Shown piece after piece: positions 27,501 through 42,266 of a stretch of 60,694 nt of DNA. This DNA comes from Plasmopara viticola. Lineage: Eukaryota > Oomycota > Peronosporomycetes > Peronosporales > Peronosporaceae. The stretch covers positions 1-60,694 of the forward strand of contig MBPM02000215.1 of the NCBI GenBank assembly GCA_001695595.3. Reading direction: 5' to 3'. Numbering within the stretch: position 1 is the stretch's first letter; each line of letters starts with the position of its first letter. The translations under genes and the position numbers were made by a program. The notes below the pieces were generated by a model that saw only the letters and a program-made list of their open reading frames with translations, was not told the DNA's origin and searched no databases.

Positions 27501-28281
27501 AGATGCAATAGAGGCAGAACAAAGTGTATAATCATTCTGCTGGAGCATTAAGACGTTGTACGGCCACAGATACGTCCTTTTTATCGCTCTAGGCATGCAC
27601 AGATACATTAGAGCCCCAACGAAGTGTATAATCATTCTGTTGGAGCGCTAAGACGTTGTGCGGCCACAGATACGTCCTTTCGATCGCTCTAGGCATGCTC
27701 AGATGCAATAGAGCCCCAACGAAGTGTATAATCTTTCTGCTGGAGCGCTGAGACCTTGTGCGGCCACAGATACGTCCTTTCGATCGCTCTAGGCATGCAT
27801 AGATGCAATGGAGCCCCAACGAAGTGTATAATCATTCTGTTGGAGCGCTAAGACGTTGTACAGCCACAGATACGTCCTTTCTATCGCTTTAGGCATGCTC
27901 AGATGCAATAGAGCCCCAACGAAGTGTATAATCTTTCTGCTGGAGCGCTGAGACCACAGATACGTCCTTCCTATCGCTCTAGGCATGCACAGATGCAATG
28001 GAGCCTTAACGAAGTGTATAAACATTCTTTTGGAGCGCTGAGACCTTGTGCGGCCACAGATACGTCCATTCTATCGCTCTAGGCATGCACAGATGCAATA
28101 GAGGCAGAACAAAGTGTATTATCATTCTGCTGGGGAATAAAGACGTTGTACGGCCACAGATACGTCTTTTTTATCGCTCTAGACATTCACAGATGCAATG
28201 GAGCCCCAACGAAGTGTATAATCATTCTGTCAGCGCTGAGACGTTGTGCGGCCACAGATACGTCCATTCTATCGCTCTAGG

Positions 28282-28330
28282 CATGCACAGATGCGACAGA
28301 GCCACAACGAAGTGTATAATCATTTTGTTG
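28282..28330. repeat. Zone-1-like patch in zone 2
   Basis: GATGCGACAGAGCCACAACG followed by AAGTGTATAATCATTTTG is typical of zone 1 (compare about 6,845, 7,443 and 7,543) but sits between two zone-2 monomers. Confidence 0.6.
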
Positions 28331-28570
28331 GAGCGCTGAGACGTTGTGCGGCCACAGATACGTCCTTTTTATCGCTCTAGACATGCACAGATGCAATGGA
28401 GCCCCAACGAAGTGTATAATAATTCTGTTGGAGCGCTAAGACGTTGTGCGGCCACAGATACGTCCTTCTATCGCTCTAGGCATGCTCAGAAGCAATAGAG
28501 CCCGTACGAAGTGTATAATCATTCTGCTGGAGCGCTGAGACGTTGTGCGGCCACAGATACGTCCTTTCGA

Positions 28571-29365
28571 TCGCTCTAGGCATGCACAGATGCAATAGAG
28601 CCCGTACGAAGTGTAAAATCATTCTGCTGGAGCGCTGAGACCTTGTGCGGCCACAGATACGTCCTTTCTATCGCTTTAGACATGCATACATGCAATGGAG
28701 CCCCAACGAAGTGTATAATCATTCTGCTGGAGAATAAAGACGTTGTACGGCCACAGATACGTCCTTTTTATCGCTCTAGACATGCACAGATGCAATTGAG
28801 CCCCAACGAAGTGTATAATCATTCTGTTAGCGCTGAGACGTTGTGCGGCCACAGATACGTCCATTCTATCGCTCTAGGCATGCACAGATGCAATGGAGCC
28901 TTAACGAAGTGTATAAATTCTGTTGAAGCGCTGAGACGTTGTGCGGCCACAGATACGTCCTTTCTATCGCTCTAGGCATGCATACATGCAATGGAGCCCC
29001 AACGAAGAGTAAAATCATTCTGCTGGAGCGCTGAGACGTTGTGCGGCCACAGATACGTCCTTTCGATCGCTCTAGGCATGCACAGATGCAATTGAGCCTT
29101 AACGAAGTGTATAAACATTCTGTTGGAGCGCTGAGACCTTGTGCGGCCACAGTTACGTCCTTTCTATCGCTCTAGACATGCATACATGCAATAGAGACGG
29201 AACAAAGTGTATAATCATTCTGCTGGAGAATAAAGACGTTGTACGGCCACAGATACGTCCTTTTTATCGCTCTAGACATGCACAGATGCAATAGAGCCCA
29301 ACAAAGTGTATAATCATTCTGTTGGAGCGCTAAGACGTTGTGCGGCCACAGATACGTCCTTTCGA
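28571..29365. repeat. 8-monomer tandem duplication, copy 1
   Basis: A 795-bp unit of eight monomers is directly repeated at 29,366-30,120. Shared rare variants are GTGTAAAATCATTCTGC, AATTGAGCC, CATTCTGTTAGCGCTGAG (a shortened monomer), CGAAGAGTAAAATC and CACAGTTACGTCC. Copy 1 has GTATAAATTCTG where copy 2 has GTATAAACATTCTG. Confidence 0.85.
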
Positions 29366-30120
29366 TCGCTCTAGGCATGCACAGATGCAATAGAGCCCGT
29401 ACGAAGTGTAAAATCATTCTGCTGGAGCGCTGGACCTTGTGCGGCCACAGATACGTCCTTTCTATCGCTTTAGACATGCATACATGCAATGGAGCCCCAA
29501 CGAAGTGTATAATCATTCTGCTGGAGAATAAAGACGTTGTACGGCCACCGATACGTCCTTTTTATCGCTCTAGACATGCACAGATGCAATTGAGCCCCAA
29601 CGAAGTGTATAATCATTCTGTTAGCGCTGAGACGTTGTGCGGCCACAGATACGTCCATTCTATCGCTCTAGGCATGCACAGATGCAATGGAGCCTTAACG
29701 AAGTGTATAAACATTCTGTTGAAGCGCTGAGACGTTGTGCGGCCACAGATACGTCCTTTCTATCGCTCTAGGCATGCATACATGCAATGGAGCCCCAACG
29801 AAGAGTAAAATCATTCTGCTGGAGCGCTGAGACGTTGTGCGGCCACAGATACGTCCTTTCGATCGCTCTAGGCATGCACAGATGCAATTGAGCCTTAACG
29901 AAGTGTATAAACATTCTGTTGGAGCGCTGAGACCTTGTGCGGCCACAGTTACGTCCTTTCTATCGCTCTAGACATGCATACATGCAATAGAGACGGAACA
30001 AAGTGTATAATCATTCTGCTGGAGAATAAAGACGTTGTACGGCCACAGATACGTCCTTTTTATCGCTCTAGACATGCACAGATGCAATAGAGCCCCAACG
30101 AAGTGTATAATCATTCTGTT
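29366..30120. repeat. 8-monomer tandem duplication, copy 2
   Basis: This is the adjacent copy of 28,571-29,365, with only a handful of single-base differences (for example CGCTGAGACC reduced to CGCTGGACC near 29,430). It is one of the most recent duplications in the array. Confidence 0.85.
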
Positions 30121-31239
30121 GGAGCACTAAGACGTTGTGCGGCCACAGATACGTCCTTTCGATCGCTCTAGGCATGCTCAGATGCAATAGAGCCTGTACG
30201 AAGTGTAAAATCATTCTGCTGGAGCGCTGAGACGTTGTGCGGCCACAGATACGTCCTTTCTATCGCTATAGACATGCATACATGCAATAGAGACGGAACA
30301 AAGTGTATAATCATTCTGCTGGAGAATAAAGACGTTTACGGCCAAAAATACGTCTTTTCTATCGCTGTAGACATGCACAGATGCAATGGAGCCCCAACGA
30401 AGTGTATATTCATTCTGTTGGAGCGCTAAGACGTTGTGCGGCCACAGATACGTCCTTTCTATCGCTCTAGGCATGCTCAGATGCAATAGAGCCCGCACGA
30501 AGTGTATAATCATTCTGCTGGAGCGCTGAGACGTTGTGCGGCCACAGCTACGTCCTTTCGATCGCTCTAGGCATGCACAGATGCAATGGCGCCTTAAGAA
30601 GTGTATAATCATTCTGTTGGAGCGCTGAGACCTTGTGCGGCCACAGATAAGTCCTTTCTATCGCTGTAGACATGCATACATGCAACAGAGCCAGAACAAA
30701 GTGTATAATCATTCTGCTGGAGAATAAAGACGTTGTACGGCCACAGATACGTCTTTTTTATTGCTCTAGACATGCACAGATGCAATGGATCCCCAACGAA
30801 GTGTATAAACATTCTGTTGGAGCGCTGAGACCTTGTGTGGCCACAGATACGTCCATTCTATCGCTATAGACATGCATACATGCAATAGAGACGGAACAAA
30901 GTGTATTATCATTCTGCTTGGGAATAAAGACGTTGTACGGCCACAGATACGTCCTTTTTATCGCTCTAGACATGCACAGATGCAATGGAGCCCCAACGAA
31001 GTGTATAATAATTCTGGTGGAGCGCTAAGACGTTGTGCGGCCACAGATGCGTCCTTCTATCGCTCTAGGCATGCTCAGAAGCAATAGAGCCCGTACGAAG
31101 TGTATAATCATTCTGCTGGAGCGCTGAGACGTTGTGCGGCCACAGATACGTCCTTTCTATCGCTCTAGGCATGCACAGATGCAATGGAGCCTTAACGAAG
31201 TGTACAAACATTCTGTTGGAGCGATGAGACCTTGTGCGG

Positions 31240-34200
31240 CCACAGATAAGTCCTTTCTTTCGCTGTAGACATGCATACATGCAATAGAGACGGAACAAAG
31301 TGTATAATCATTCTGCTGGAGAATAAAGACGTTGTACGGCCACAGATACGTCCTTTTTATCGCTCTAGACATGCACAGATGCAATGGAGCCCCAACGAAG
31401 TGTATAATCATTCTGTTGGAGCGCTGAGACCTTGTGTGGCCACAGATACGTCCATTCTATCGCTCTAGGCATGCACAGATGCAATGGAGCCTTAACGAAC
31501 TGTATAAACATTCTGTTGGAGCGCTGAGACCTTGTGCGGCCACAGATACGTCCTTTTATCGCTATAGACATGCATACATGCAATAGAGACGGAACAAAGT
31601 GTATTATCATTCTGCTGGGGAATAAAGACGTTGTACGGCCACAGATACGTCTTTTTTATCGCTCTAGACATGCACAGATGCAATGGAGCCCCAACGAAGT
31701 GTATAATAATTCTGTTGGAGCGCTAAAACGTTGTGCGGCCACAGATACGTCCTTCTATCGCTCTAGGCATGCTCAGAAGCAATAGAGCCCGTACGAAGTG
31801 TATAATCATTCTGCTGGAGCGCTGAGACGTTGTGCGGCCACAGATACGTCCTTTCGATCGCTCTAGGCATGCACAGATGCAATGGAGCCTTAACGAAGTG
31901 TATAAACATTCTGTTGGAGCGCTGAGACCTTGTGCGGCCACAGATAAGTCCTTTCTTTCGCTGTAGACATGCATACATGCAATAGAGACGGAACAAAGTG
32001 TATAATCATTCTACTGGAGAATAAAGACGTTGTACGGCCACAGATACGACCTTTTTATCGCTCTAGAAATCCACAGATGCAATGGAGCCCCAACGAAGTG
32101 TATAATCATTCTGTTGGAGCGCTGACACGTTGTGCGGCCACCGATACGTCCATTCTATCGCTCTAGGCATGCACAGATGCAATGGAGCCCCAACGAAGTG
32201 TATAAACATTTTGTTGGAGCGCTGAGACGTTGTGCGGCCACAGATACGTCCTTTTTATCGCTCTAGACATGCACAGATGCAATGGAGCCCCAACGAAAAG
32301 TATAATCATTCTGTTGGAGCGCTGAGACCTAGTGCGGCCACAGATACGTCCTTTCTATCGCTCTAGGCATGCTCAGATGCAATAGAGCCCGCACGAAGTG
32401 TATAATCATTCTGCTGGAGCGCTGAGACGTTGTGCGGCCACAGATACGTCCTTTCGATCGCTCTAGGCATGCACAGATGCAATGGAGCCTTAACGAAGTG
32501 TATAAACATTCTGTTGGAGCGCTGAGACGTTGTGCGGCCACAGATACGTCCTTTTATCGCTCTAGACATGCACAAATGCAATGGAATCCCAACGAAGTGT
32601 ATAATCATTCTGTTGGAGCGCTAAGACGTTGTGCGGCCACAGATACGTCCTTCTATCGCTCTAGGCATGCTCAGATGCAATAGAGCCCGTACGAAGTGTA
32701 TAATCATTCTGCTGGAGCGCTGAGACGTTGTGCGGCCACAGATACGTCCATTCTATCGCTCTAGACATGCACAGATGCAATGGAGCCCCAACGAAGTGTA
32801 TAATCATTCTGTTGGAGCGCTGAGACTTGTGTGGCCACAGATACGTCCATTCTATCGCTCTAGACATGCACAGATGCAATGGAGCCCCAACGAAGTGTAT
32901 AATAATTCTGTTGGAGCGCTAAGACGTTGTGCGGCCACAGATACGTCCTTCATCGCTCTAGGCATGCTCAGATGAAATAGACCCGTACGAAGTGTATAAT
33001 CATTCTGCTGGAGCGCTGAGACGTTGTGCGGCCACAGATACGTCCTTTCGATCGCTCTAGGCATGCACAGATGCAATAGATTCTTAACGAAGTGTATAAA
33101 CATTCTGTTGGAGCGCTGAGACCTTGTGCGGCCACAGATACGTCCTTTCTATCGCTATAGACATGCATACATGCAATAGAGACGGAACAAAGTGTATATC
33201 ATTCTGCTGGAGAATAAAGACGTTGTACGGCCAAAGATACGTCTTTTTTATCGCTCTAGACATGCAAAAATGCAATTGAGCCCCAACGAAGTGTATAATC
33301 ATTCTGTTGGAGCGCTGAGACGTTGTGCGGCCACAGATACGTCCATTCTATCGCTCTAGGCATGCACAGATGCAATGGACCCCCAACGAAGTGTATAAAC
33401 ATTTTGTTGGAGCGCTGAGACGTTGTGCGGCCACAGATACGTCCTTTTTATCGCTCTAGACATGCACAATGCAATGGAGCCCCAACGAAGTGTATAATCA
33501 TTCTGTTGGAGCGCTAAGACGTTGTGCGGCCACAGATACGTCCTTTCTATCGCTCTAGGCATGGACAGATGCAATGGAGCCTTAACGAAGTGTATAAACA
33601 TTCTGTTGGAGCGCTGAGACGTTGTGCGGCCACAGATACGTCCTTATTATCGCTCTAGACATGCACAAATGCAATGGAATCCCAACGAAGTGTATAATCA
33701 TTCTGTTGGAGCGCTGAGACGTTGTGCGGCCACAGATACGTCCTTCTATCGCTCTAGGCATGCACAGATGCAATGGAGCCTTAACGAAGTGTATAAACAT
33801 TCTGTTGGAGCGCTGAGACGTTGTGCGGCCACAGATTCGTCCTTTCTATCGCTATAGACATGCATACATGCAATAGAGACGGAACAAAGTGTATTATCAT
33901 TCTGCTGGGGAATAAAGACGTTGTGCGGCCACAGATACGTCCATTCTATCGCTCTAGGCATGCACAGATGCAGTGGAGCCCCAACGAAGTGTATTAACAT
34001 TTTGTTGGAGCGCTGAGACGTTGTGCGGCCACAGATACGTCCTTTTTATCGCTCTAGACATGCACAGATGCAATGGAGCCCCAACGAAGTGTATAATAAT
34101 TCTGTTGGAGCGCTAAAACGTTGTGCGGCCACAGATACGTCCTTCTATCGCTCTAGGCATGCTCAGAAGCAATAGAGCCCGTACGAAGTGTATAATCATT

Positions 34201-37200
34201 CTGCTGGAGCGCTGAGACGTTGTGCGGCCACAGATACGTCCTTTCGATCGCTCTAGGCATGCACAGATGCAATGGAGCCTTAACGAAGTGTATAAACATT
34301 CTGTTGGAGCGATGAGACCTTGTGCGGCCACAGATAAGTCCTTTCTTTCGCTGTAGACATGCATACATGCAATAGAGACGGAACAAAGTGTATAATCATT
34401 CTACTGGAGAATAAAGACGTTGTACGGCCACAGATACGTCCTTTTTATCGCTCTAGACATGCACAGATGCAATGGAGCCCCAACGAAGTGTATAATCATT
34501 CTGTTAGCGCTGAGACGTTGTGCGGCCACAGATACGTCCATTCTATCGCTCTAGGCATGCACAGATGCAATGGAGCCCCAACGAAGTGTATAATCATTCT
34601 GTTGGAGCGCTGAGACCTTGTGTGGCCACAGATACGTCCATTCTATCGCTCTAGACATGCACAGATGCAATGGAGCCCCAACGAAGTGTATAATAATTCT
34701 GTTGATGCGCTGAGACGTTGTGCGGCCACAGATACGTCCTTCAATCGCTCTAGGCATGCTCAGATGAAATAGACCCCGTACGAAGTGTATAATCATTCTG
34801 CTGGAGCGCTGAGACGTTGTGCGGCCACAGATACGTCCTTTCGATCGCTCTAGGCATGCACAGATGCAATGGAGCCTTAACGAAGTGTATAAACATTCTG
34901 TTGGAGCGCTGAGACCTTGTGCGGCCACAGATACGTCCTTTCTATCGCTATAGACATGCATACATGCAATAGAGACGGAACAAAGTGTATTATCATTCTG
35001 CTGGAGAATAAAGACGTTGTACGGCCACAGATACGTCTTTTTTATCGCTCTAGACATGCAAAGATGCAATGGAGCCCCAACGAAGTGTATAATCATTCTG
35101 TTGGAGCGCTGAGACGTTGTGCGGCCACCGATACGTCCATTCTATCGCTCTAGGCATGCACAGATGCAATGGACCCCAACGAAGTGTATAAACATTTTGT
35201 TGGAGCGCTGAGACGTTGTGCGGCCACAGATACGTCCTTTTTATCGCTCTAGACATGCACAAATGCAATGGAGCCCCAACGAAGTGTATAATCATTCTGT
35301 TGGAGCGCTAAGACGTTGTGCGGCCACAGATACGTCTTTTTTATCGCTCTAGACATGCAAAGATGCAATGGAGCCCCAACGAAGTGTATAATCATTCTGT
35401 TGGAGCGCTGAGACGTTGTGCGGCCACAGATACGTCCATTCTATCGCTCTAGGCATGCACAGATGCAATGGAGCCCCAACGAAGTGTATAATCATTCTGT
35501 TGGAGCGCTGAGACTTGTGTGGCCACAGATACGTCCATTCTATCGCTCTAGACATGCACAGATGCAATGGAGCCCCAACGAAGTGTATAATAATTCTGTT
35601 GGAGCGCTAAGACGTTGTGCGGCCACAGATACGTCCTTCAATCGCTCTAGGCATGCTCAGATGAAATAGACCCGTACGAAGTGTATAATCATTCTGCTGG
35701 AGCGCTGAGACGTTGTGCGGCCACAGATACGTCCTTTCGATCGCTCTAGGCATGCACAGATGCAATGGAGCCTTAACGAAGTGTATAAACATTCTGTTGG
35801 AGCGCTGAGACCTTGTGCGGCCACAGATACGTCCTTTCTATCGCTATAGACATGCATACATGCAATAGAGACGGAACAAAGTGTATTATCATTCTGCTGG
35901 AGAATAAAGACGTTGTACGGCCACAGATACGTCTTTTTTATCGCTCTAGACATGCAAAGATGCAATGGAGCCCCAACGAAGTGTATAATCATTCTGTTAG
36001 CGCTGAGACGTTGTGCGGCCACAGATACGTCCATTCTATCGCTCTAGGCATGCACAGATGCAGTGGAGCCCCAACGAAGTGTATTAACATTTTGTTGGAG
36101 CGCTGAGACGTTGTGCGGCCACAGATACGTCCTTTTTATCGCTCTAGACATGCACAGATGCAATGGAGCCCCAACGAAGTGTATAATAATTCTGTTGGAG
36201 CGCTAAAACGTTGTGCGGCCACAGATACGTCCTTCTATCGCTCTAGGCATGCTCAGAAGCAATAGAGCCCGTACGAAGTGTATAATCATTCTGCTGGAGC
36301 GCTGAGACGTTGTGCGGCCACAGATACGTCCTTTCGATCGCTCTAGGCATGCACAGATGCAATGGAGCCTTAACGAAGTGTATAAACATTCTGTTGGAGC
36401 GATGAGACCTTGTGCGGCCACAGATAAGTCCTTTCTTTCGCTGTAGACATGCATACATGCAATAGAGACGGAACAAAGTGTATAATCATTCTACTGGAGA
36501 ATAAAGACGTTGTACGGCCACAGATACGTCCTTTTTATCGCTCTAGACATGCACAGATGCAATGGAGCCCCAACGAAGTGTATAATCATTCTGTTGGAGC
36601 GCTGAGACGTTGTGCGGCCACAGATACGTCCATTCTATCGCTCTAGGCATGCACAGATGCAATGGAGCCTTAACGAAGTGTATAAACATTCTGTTGGAGC
36701 GCTGAGACCTTGTGCGGCCACAGATACGTCCTTTCTTTCGCTATAGACATGCATACATGCAATAGAGACGGAACAAAGTGTATTATCATTCTGCTGGAGA
36801 ATAAAGACGTTGTACGGCCACAGATACGTCTTTTTATCGCTCTAGACATGCAAGATGCAATGGAGCCCCAACGAAGTGTATAATCATTCTGTTGGAGCGC
36901 TTCCATATCGCTCTAGGCATGCACAGATGCAATGGAGCCCCAACGAAGTGTATAATCATTCTGTTGGAGCGCTGAGACGTTGTGCAGCCAAAGATACGTC
37001 CTTTTTTTCGCTCTAGGCATTCATGCAATGCAGCCCCAACGAAGTGTATAATCATTCTGTTGGAGCGCTGAGACCTAGTGCGGCCACAGATACGTCTTTT
37101 CTATCGCTCTAGACATGCTCAGATGCAATAGAGCCCGCACGAATGTGTATAATCATTCTGCTGGAGCGCTGAGACGTTGTGCGGCCACAGATACGTCCTT

Positions 37201-40200
37201 TCGATCGCTATAGGCATGCACAGATGCAATGGAGCCTTAACGAAGTGTATAAACATTCTGTTGGAGCGCTGAGACGTTGTGCGGCCACAGATACGTCCTT
37301 ATTATCGCTCTAGACATGCACAGATGCAATGGAGCCCCAACGAAGTGTATAATCATTCTGTTAGCGCTGAGACGTTGTGCGGCCACAGATACGTCCATTC
37401 TATCGCTCTAGGCATGCACAGATGCAATGGAGCCCCAACGAAGTGTATTAACATTTTGTTGGAGCGCTGAGACGTTGTGCGGCCACAGATACGTCCTTTT
37501 ATCGCTCTAGACATGCACAGATGCAATGGAGCCCCAACGAAGTGTATAATAATTCTGTTGGAGCGCTAAAACGTTGTGCGGCCACAGATACGTCCTTCTA
37601 TCGCTCTAGGCATGCTCAGAAGCAATAGAGCCCGTACGAAGTGTATAATCATTCTGCTGGAGCGCTGAGACGTTGTGCGGCCACAGATACGTCCTTTCGA
37701 TCGCTCTAGGCATGCACAGATGCAATGGAGCCTTAACGAAGTGTATAAACATTCTGTTGGAGCGATGAGACCTTGTGCGGCCACAGATAAGTCCTTTCTT
37801 TCGCTGTAGACATGCATACATGCAATAGAGACGGAACAAGTGTATAATCATTCTACTGGAGAATAAAGACGTTGTACGGCCACAGATACGTCCTTTTTAT
37901 CGCTCTAGACATGCACAGATGCAATACAGCCCCAACGAAGTGTTTAATCATTCTGCTGAAGCGCTAAGACGTTGTGCGGCCACTGATACGTCCTTTCGAT
38001 CGCTCTAGGCATGCTCAGATGCAATGGAGCCCGTACGAAGTGTATAATCATTCTGCTGGAGAATAAAGACGTTGTACGGCCACGGATACGTCCTTTCTAT
38101 TGCTCTAGGCATGCACAGATGCAATAGAGCCCGTACGAAGTGTATAATCATTCTGTTGGAGCGCTAAGACGTTGTGCGGCCACAGATACGTCCTTTCTAT
38201 CGCTCTAGGCATGCTCAGATGCAATAGAGCCCGCACGAAGTGTATAATCATTCTGCTGGAGCGCTGAGACGTTGTGCGGCCACAGATACGTCCTTTCGAT
38301 CGCTCTAGGCATGCACAGATGCAATGGAGCCTTAACGAAGTGTATAAACATTCTGTTGGAGCGCTGAGACGTTGTGCGGCCACAGATACGTCCTTATTAT
38401 CGCTCTAGACATGCACAGATGCAATGAAGCCCCAACGAAGTGTATAATAATTCTGTTGGAGCGCTGAGACGTTGTGCGGCCACAGATACGTCCTTCTATC
38501 GCTCTAGGCATGCACAGATGCAATGGAGCCTTAACGAAGTGTATAAACATTCTGTTGGAGCGCTGAGACGTTGTGCGGCCACAGATACGTCCTTTCTATC
38601 GCTATAGACATGCATACATGCAATAGAGACGGAACAAAGTGTATTATCATTCTGCTGGGGAATAAAGACGTTGTACGGCCACAGATACGTCTTTTTTATC
38701 GCTCTAGACATGCAAAGATGCAATGGAGCCCCAACGAAGTGTATAATCATTCTGTTAGCGCTGAGACGTTGTGCGGCCACAGATACGTCCATTCTATCGC
38801 TCTAGGCATGCACAGATGCAGTGGAGCCCCAACGAAGTGTATTAACATTTTGTTGGAGCGCTGAGACGTTGTGCGGCAAAAGATACGTCCTTTTTATCGC
38901 TCTAGACATGCACAGATGCAATGGAGCCCCAACGAAGTGTATAATAATTCTGTTGGAGCGCTAAAACGTTGTGCGGCCACAGATACGTCCTTCTATCGCT
39001 CTAGGCATGCTCAGTAGCAATAGAGCCCGTACGAAGTGTATAATCATTCTGCTGGAGCGCTGAGACGTTGTGCGGCCACAGATACGTCCTTTCGATCGCT
39101 CTAGGCATGCACAGATGCAATGGAGCCTTAACAAGTGTATAAACATTCTGTTGGAGCGATGAGACCTTGTGCGGCCACAGATAAGTCCTTTCTTTCGCTG
39201 TAGACATGCATACATGCAATAGAGACGGAACAAAGTGTATAATCATTCTACTGGAGAATAAAGACGTTGTACGGCCACAGATACGTCCTTTTTATCGCTC
39301 TAGACATGCACAGATGCAATGGAGCCCGTACGAAGTGTATAATCTTTCTGCTGGAGCGCTGAGACGTTGTGCGGCCACAGATACGTCCATTCTATCGCTC
39401 TAGGCATGCACAGATGCAATGGAGCCTTAACGAAGTGTATAAACATTCTGTTGGAGCGCTGAGACTTGTGCGGCCACAGATACGTCCTTTCTATCGCTAT
39501 AGACATGCATACATGCAATAGAGACGGAACAAAGTGTATTATCATTCTGCTGGAGAATAAAGACGTTGTACGGCCACAGATACGTCTTTTTTATCGCTCT
39601 AGACATGCAAAGATGCAATGGAGCCCCAACGAAGTGTATAATCATTCTGTTGGAGCGCTGAGACGTTGTGCGGCCACAGATACGTCCATTCTATCGCTCT
39701 AGGCATGCACAGATGCAATGGAGCCCCAACGAAGTGTATAAACATTTTGTTGGAGCGCTGAGACGTTGTGCGGCCACAGATACGTCCTTTTTATCGCTCT
39801 AGACATGCACAAATGCAATGGAGCCCCAACGAAGTGTATAATAATTCTGTTGGAGCGCTGAGACCTAGTGCGGCCACAGATACGTCTTTTCTATCGCTCT
39901 AGACATGCTCAGATGCAATAGAGCCCGCACGATGTGTATAATCATTCTGCTGGAGCGCTGAGACGTTGTGCGGCCACAGATACGTCCTTTCGATCGCTAT
40001 AGGCATGCACAGATGCAATGGAGCCTTAACGAAGTGTATAATCATTCTGTTGGAGCGCTGAGACGTTGTGCGGCCACAGATACGTCCTTTCTTGCTCTAG
40101 GCATGCACAGATGCAATGGAGCCCCAACGAAGTGTATAATAATTCTGTTGGAGCGCTAAGACGTTGTGCGGCCACAGATACGTCCTTCTATCGCTCTAGG

Positions 40201-41100
40201 CATGCACAGATGCAATGGAGCCTTAACGAAGTGTATAAACATTCTGTTGGAGCGCTGAGACGTTGTGCGGCCACAGATTCGTCCTTTCTATCGCTATAGA
40301 CATGCATACATGCAATGGAGACGGAACAAAGTGTATTATCATTCTGCTGGGGAATAAAGACGTTGTACGGCCACAGATACGTCTTTTTATCGCTCTAGAC
40401 ATGCAAAGATGCAATGGAGCCCCAACGAAGTGTATAATCATTCTGTTAGCGCTGAGACGTTGTGCGGCCACAGATACGTCCATTCTATCGCTCTAGGCAT
40501 GCACAGATGCAGTGGAGCCCCAACGAAGTGTATTAACATTTTGTTGGAGCGCTGAGACGTTGTGCGGCCACAGATACGTCCTTTTTATCGCTCTAGACAT
40601 GCACAGATGCAATGGAGCCCCAACGAAGTGTATAATAATTCTGTTGGAGCGCTAAAACGTTGTGCGGCCACAGATACGTCCTTCTATCGCTCTAGGCATG
40701 CTCAGAAGCAATAGAGCCCGTACGAAGTGTATAATCATTCTGCTGGAGCGCTAAAACGTTGTGCGGCCACAGATACGTCCTTTCGATCGCTCTAGGCATG
40801 CACAGATGCAATGGAGCCTTAACGAAGTGTATAATCATTCTGTTGGAGCGCTGAGACCTTGTGCGGCCACAGATACGTCCTTTCGATCGCTCTAGGCATG
40901 CACAGATGCAATGGAGCCTTAACGAAGTGTATAATCATTCTGTTGGAGCGCTGAGACGTTGTGCGGCCACAGATACGTCCTTTCGATCGCTCTAGGCATG
41001 CACAGATGCAATGGAGCCTTAACAAAGTGTATAAACATTCTGTTGGAGCGATGAGACCTTGTGCGGCCACAGATAAGTCCTTTCTTTCGCTGTAGACATG
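31240..41100. repeat. Long higher-order repeat region keyed by the AGATAAGTCC monomer
   Basis: A monomer with GATAAGTCCTTTCTTTCGCTGTAGAC and a following GAGACGGAACAAAG recurs at about 31,250, 31,948, 34,338, 36,427, 37,790, 39,187 and 41,075. The spacings are about 698, 2,390, 2,089, 1,363, 1,397 and 1,890 bp. Each copy is flanked by the same GCTAAAACGTTGTG / CATGCTCAGAAGC / GAGCGATGAGACC series, so unequal exchange has produced copies of 7 to 24 monomers. Confidence 0.8.
36845..37035. repeat. Two truncated monomers
   Basis: At about 36,899 GGAGCGCT joins directly to TCCATATCGCTCTAGG, which removes the GTTGTGCGGCCACAG landmark. At about 37,015 CTAGGCATTCATGCAATGCAGC lacks the CACAGATG stretch. 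These are local deletions inside an otherwise regular array. Confidence 0.8.
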
Positions 41101-42266
41101 CATACATGCAATAGAGACGGAACAAAGTGTATAATCATTCTACTGGAGAATAAAGACGTTGTACGGCCACAGATACGTCCTTTTTATCGCTCTAGACATG
41201 CACAGATGCAATGGAGCCCCAACGAAGTGTATAATAATTCTGTTGGAGCGCTAAGACGTTGTGCGGCCACAGATACGTCCTTCTATCGCTCTAGGCATGC
41301 ACAGATGCAATAGAGCCTTAACGAAGTGTATAAACATTCTGTTGGAGCGCTGAGACCTTGTGCGGCCACAGATACGTCCTTTCTATCGCTATAGACATGC
41401 ATACATGCAATAGAGACGGAACAAAGTGTATTCATTCTGCTGGAGAATAAAGACGTTGTACGGCCACAGATACGTCTTTTTTATCGCTCTAGACATGCAA
41501 AGATGCAATGGAGCCCCAACGAAGTGTATAATCATTCTGTTGGAGCGCTGAGACGTTGTGCGGCCACCGATACGTCCATTCTATCGCTCTAGGCATGCAC
41601 AGATGCAATGGAGCCCCAACGAAGTGTATAATCATTCTGTTGGAGCGCTGAGACGTTGTGCGGCCACCGATACGTCCATTCTATCGCTCTAGGCATGCAC
41701 AGATGCAATGGACCCCAACGAAGTGTATAAACATTTTGTTGGAGCGCTGAGACGTTGTGCGGCCACAGATACGTCTTTTCTATCGCTCTAGGCATGCTCA
41801 GATGCAATAGAGCCCGCACGATGTGTATAATCATTCTGCTGGAGCGCTCTGACGTTGTGCGGCCACAGATACGTCCTTTCGATCGCTCTAGGCATGCACA
41901 GATGCAATGGAGCCTTAACGAAGTGTATAAACATTCTGTTGGAGCGCTGAGACGTTGTGCGGCCACAGATACGTCCTTATTATCGCTCTAGACATGCACA
42001 GATGCAATGGAGCCCCAACGAAGTGTATAATAATTCTGTTGGAGCGCTAAGACGTTGTGCGGCCACAGATACGTCCTTCTATCGCTCTAGGCATGCTCAG
42101 ATGAAATAGAGCCCGTACGAAGTGTATAATCATTCTGCTGGAGCGCTGAGACGTTGTGCGGCCACAGATACGTCCTTTCGATCGCTCTAGGCATGCACAG
42201 ATGCAATGGAGCCTTAACGAAATGTATAAACATTCTGTTGGAGCGCTGAGACGTTGTGCGGCCACA

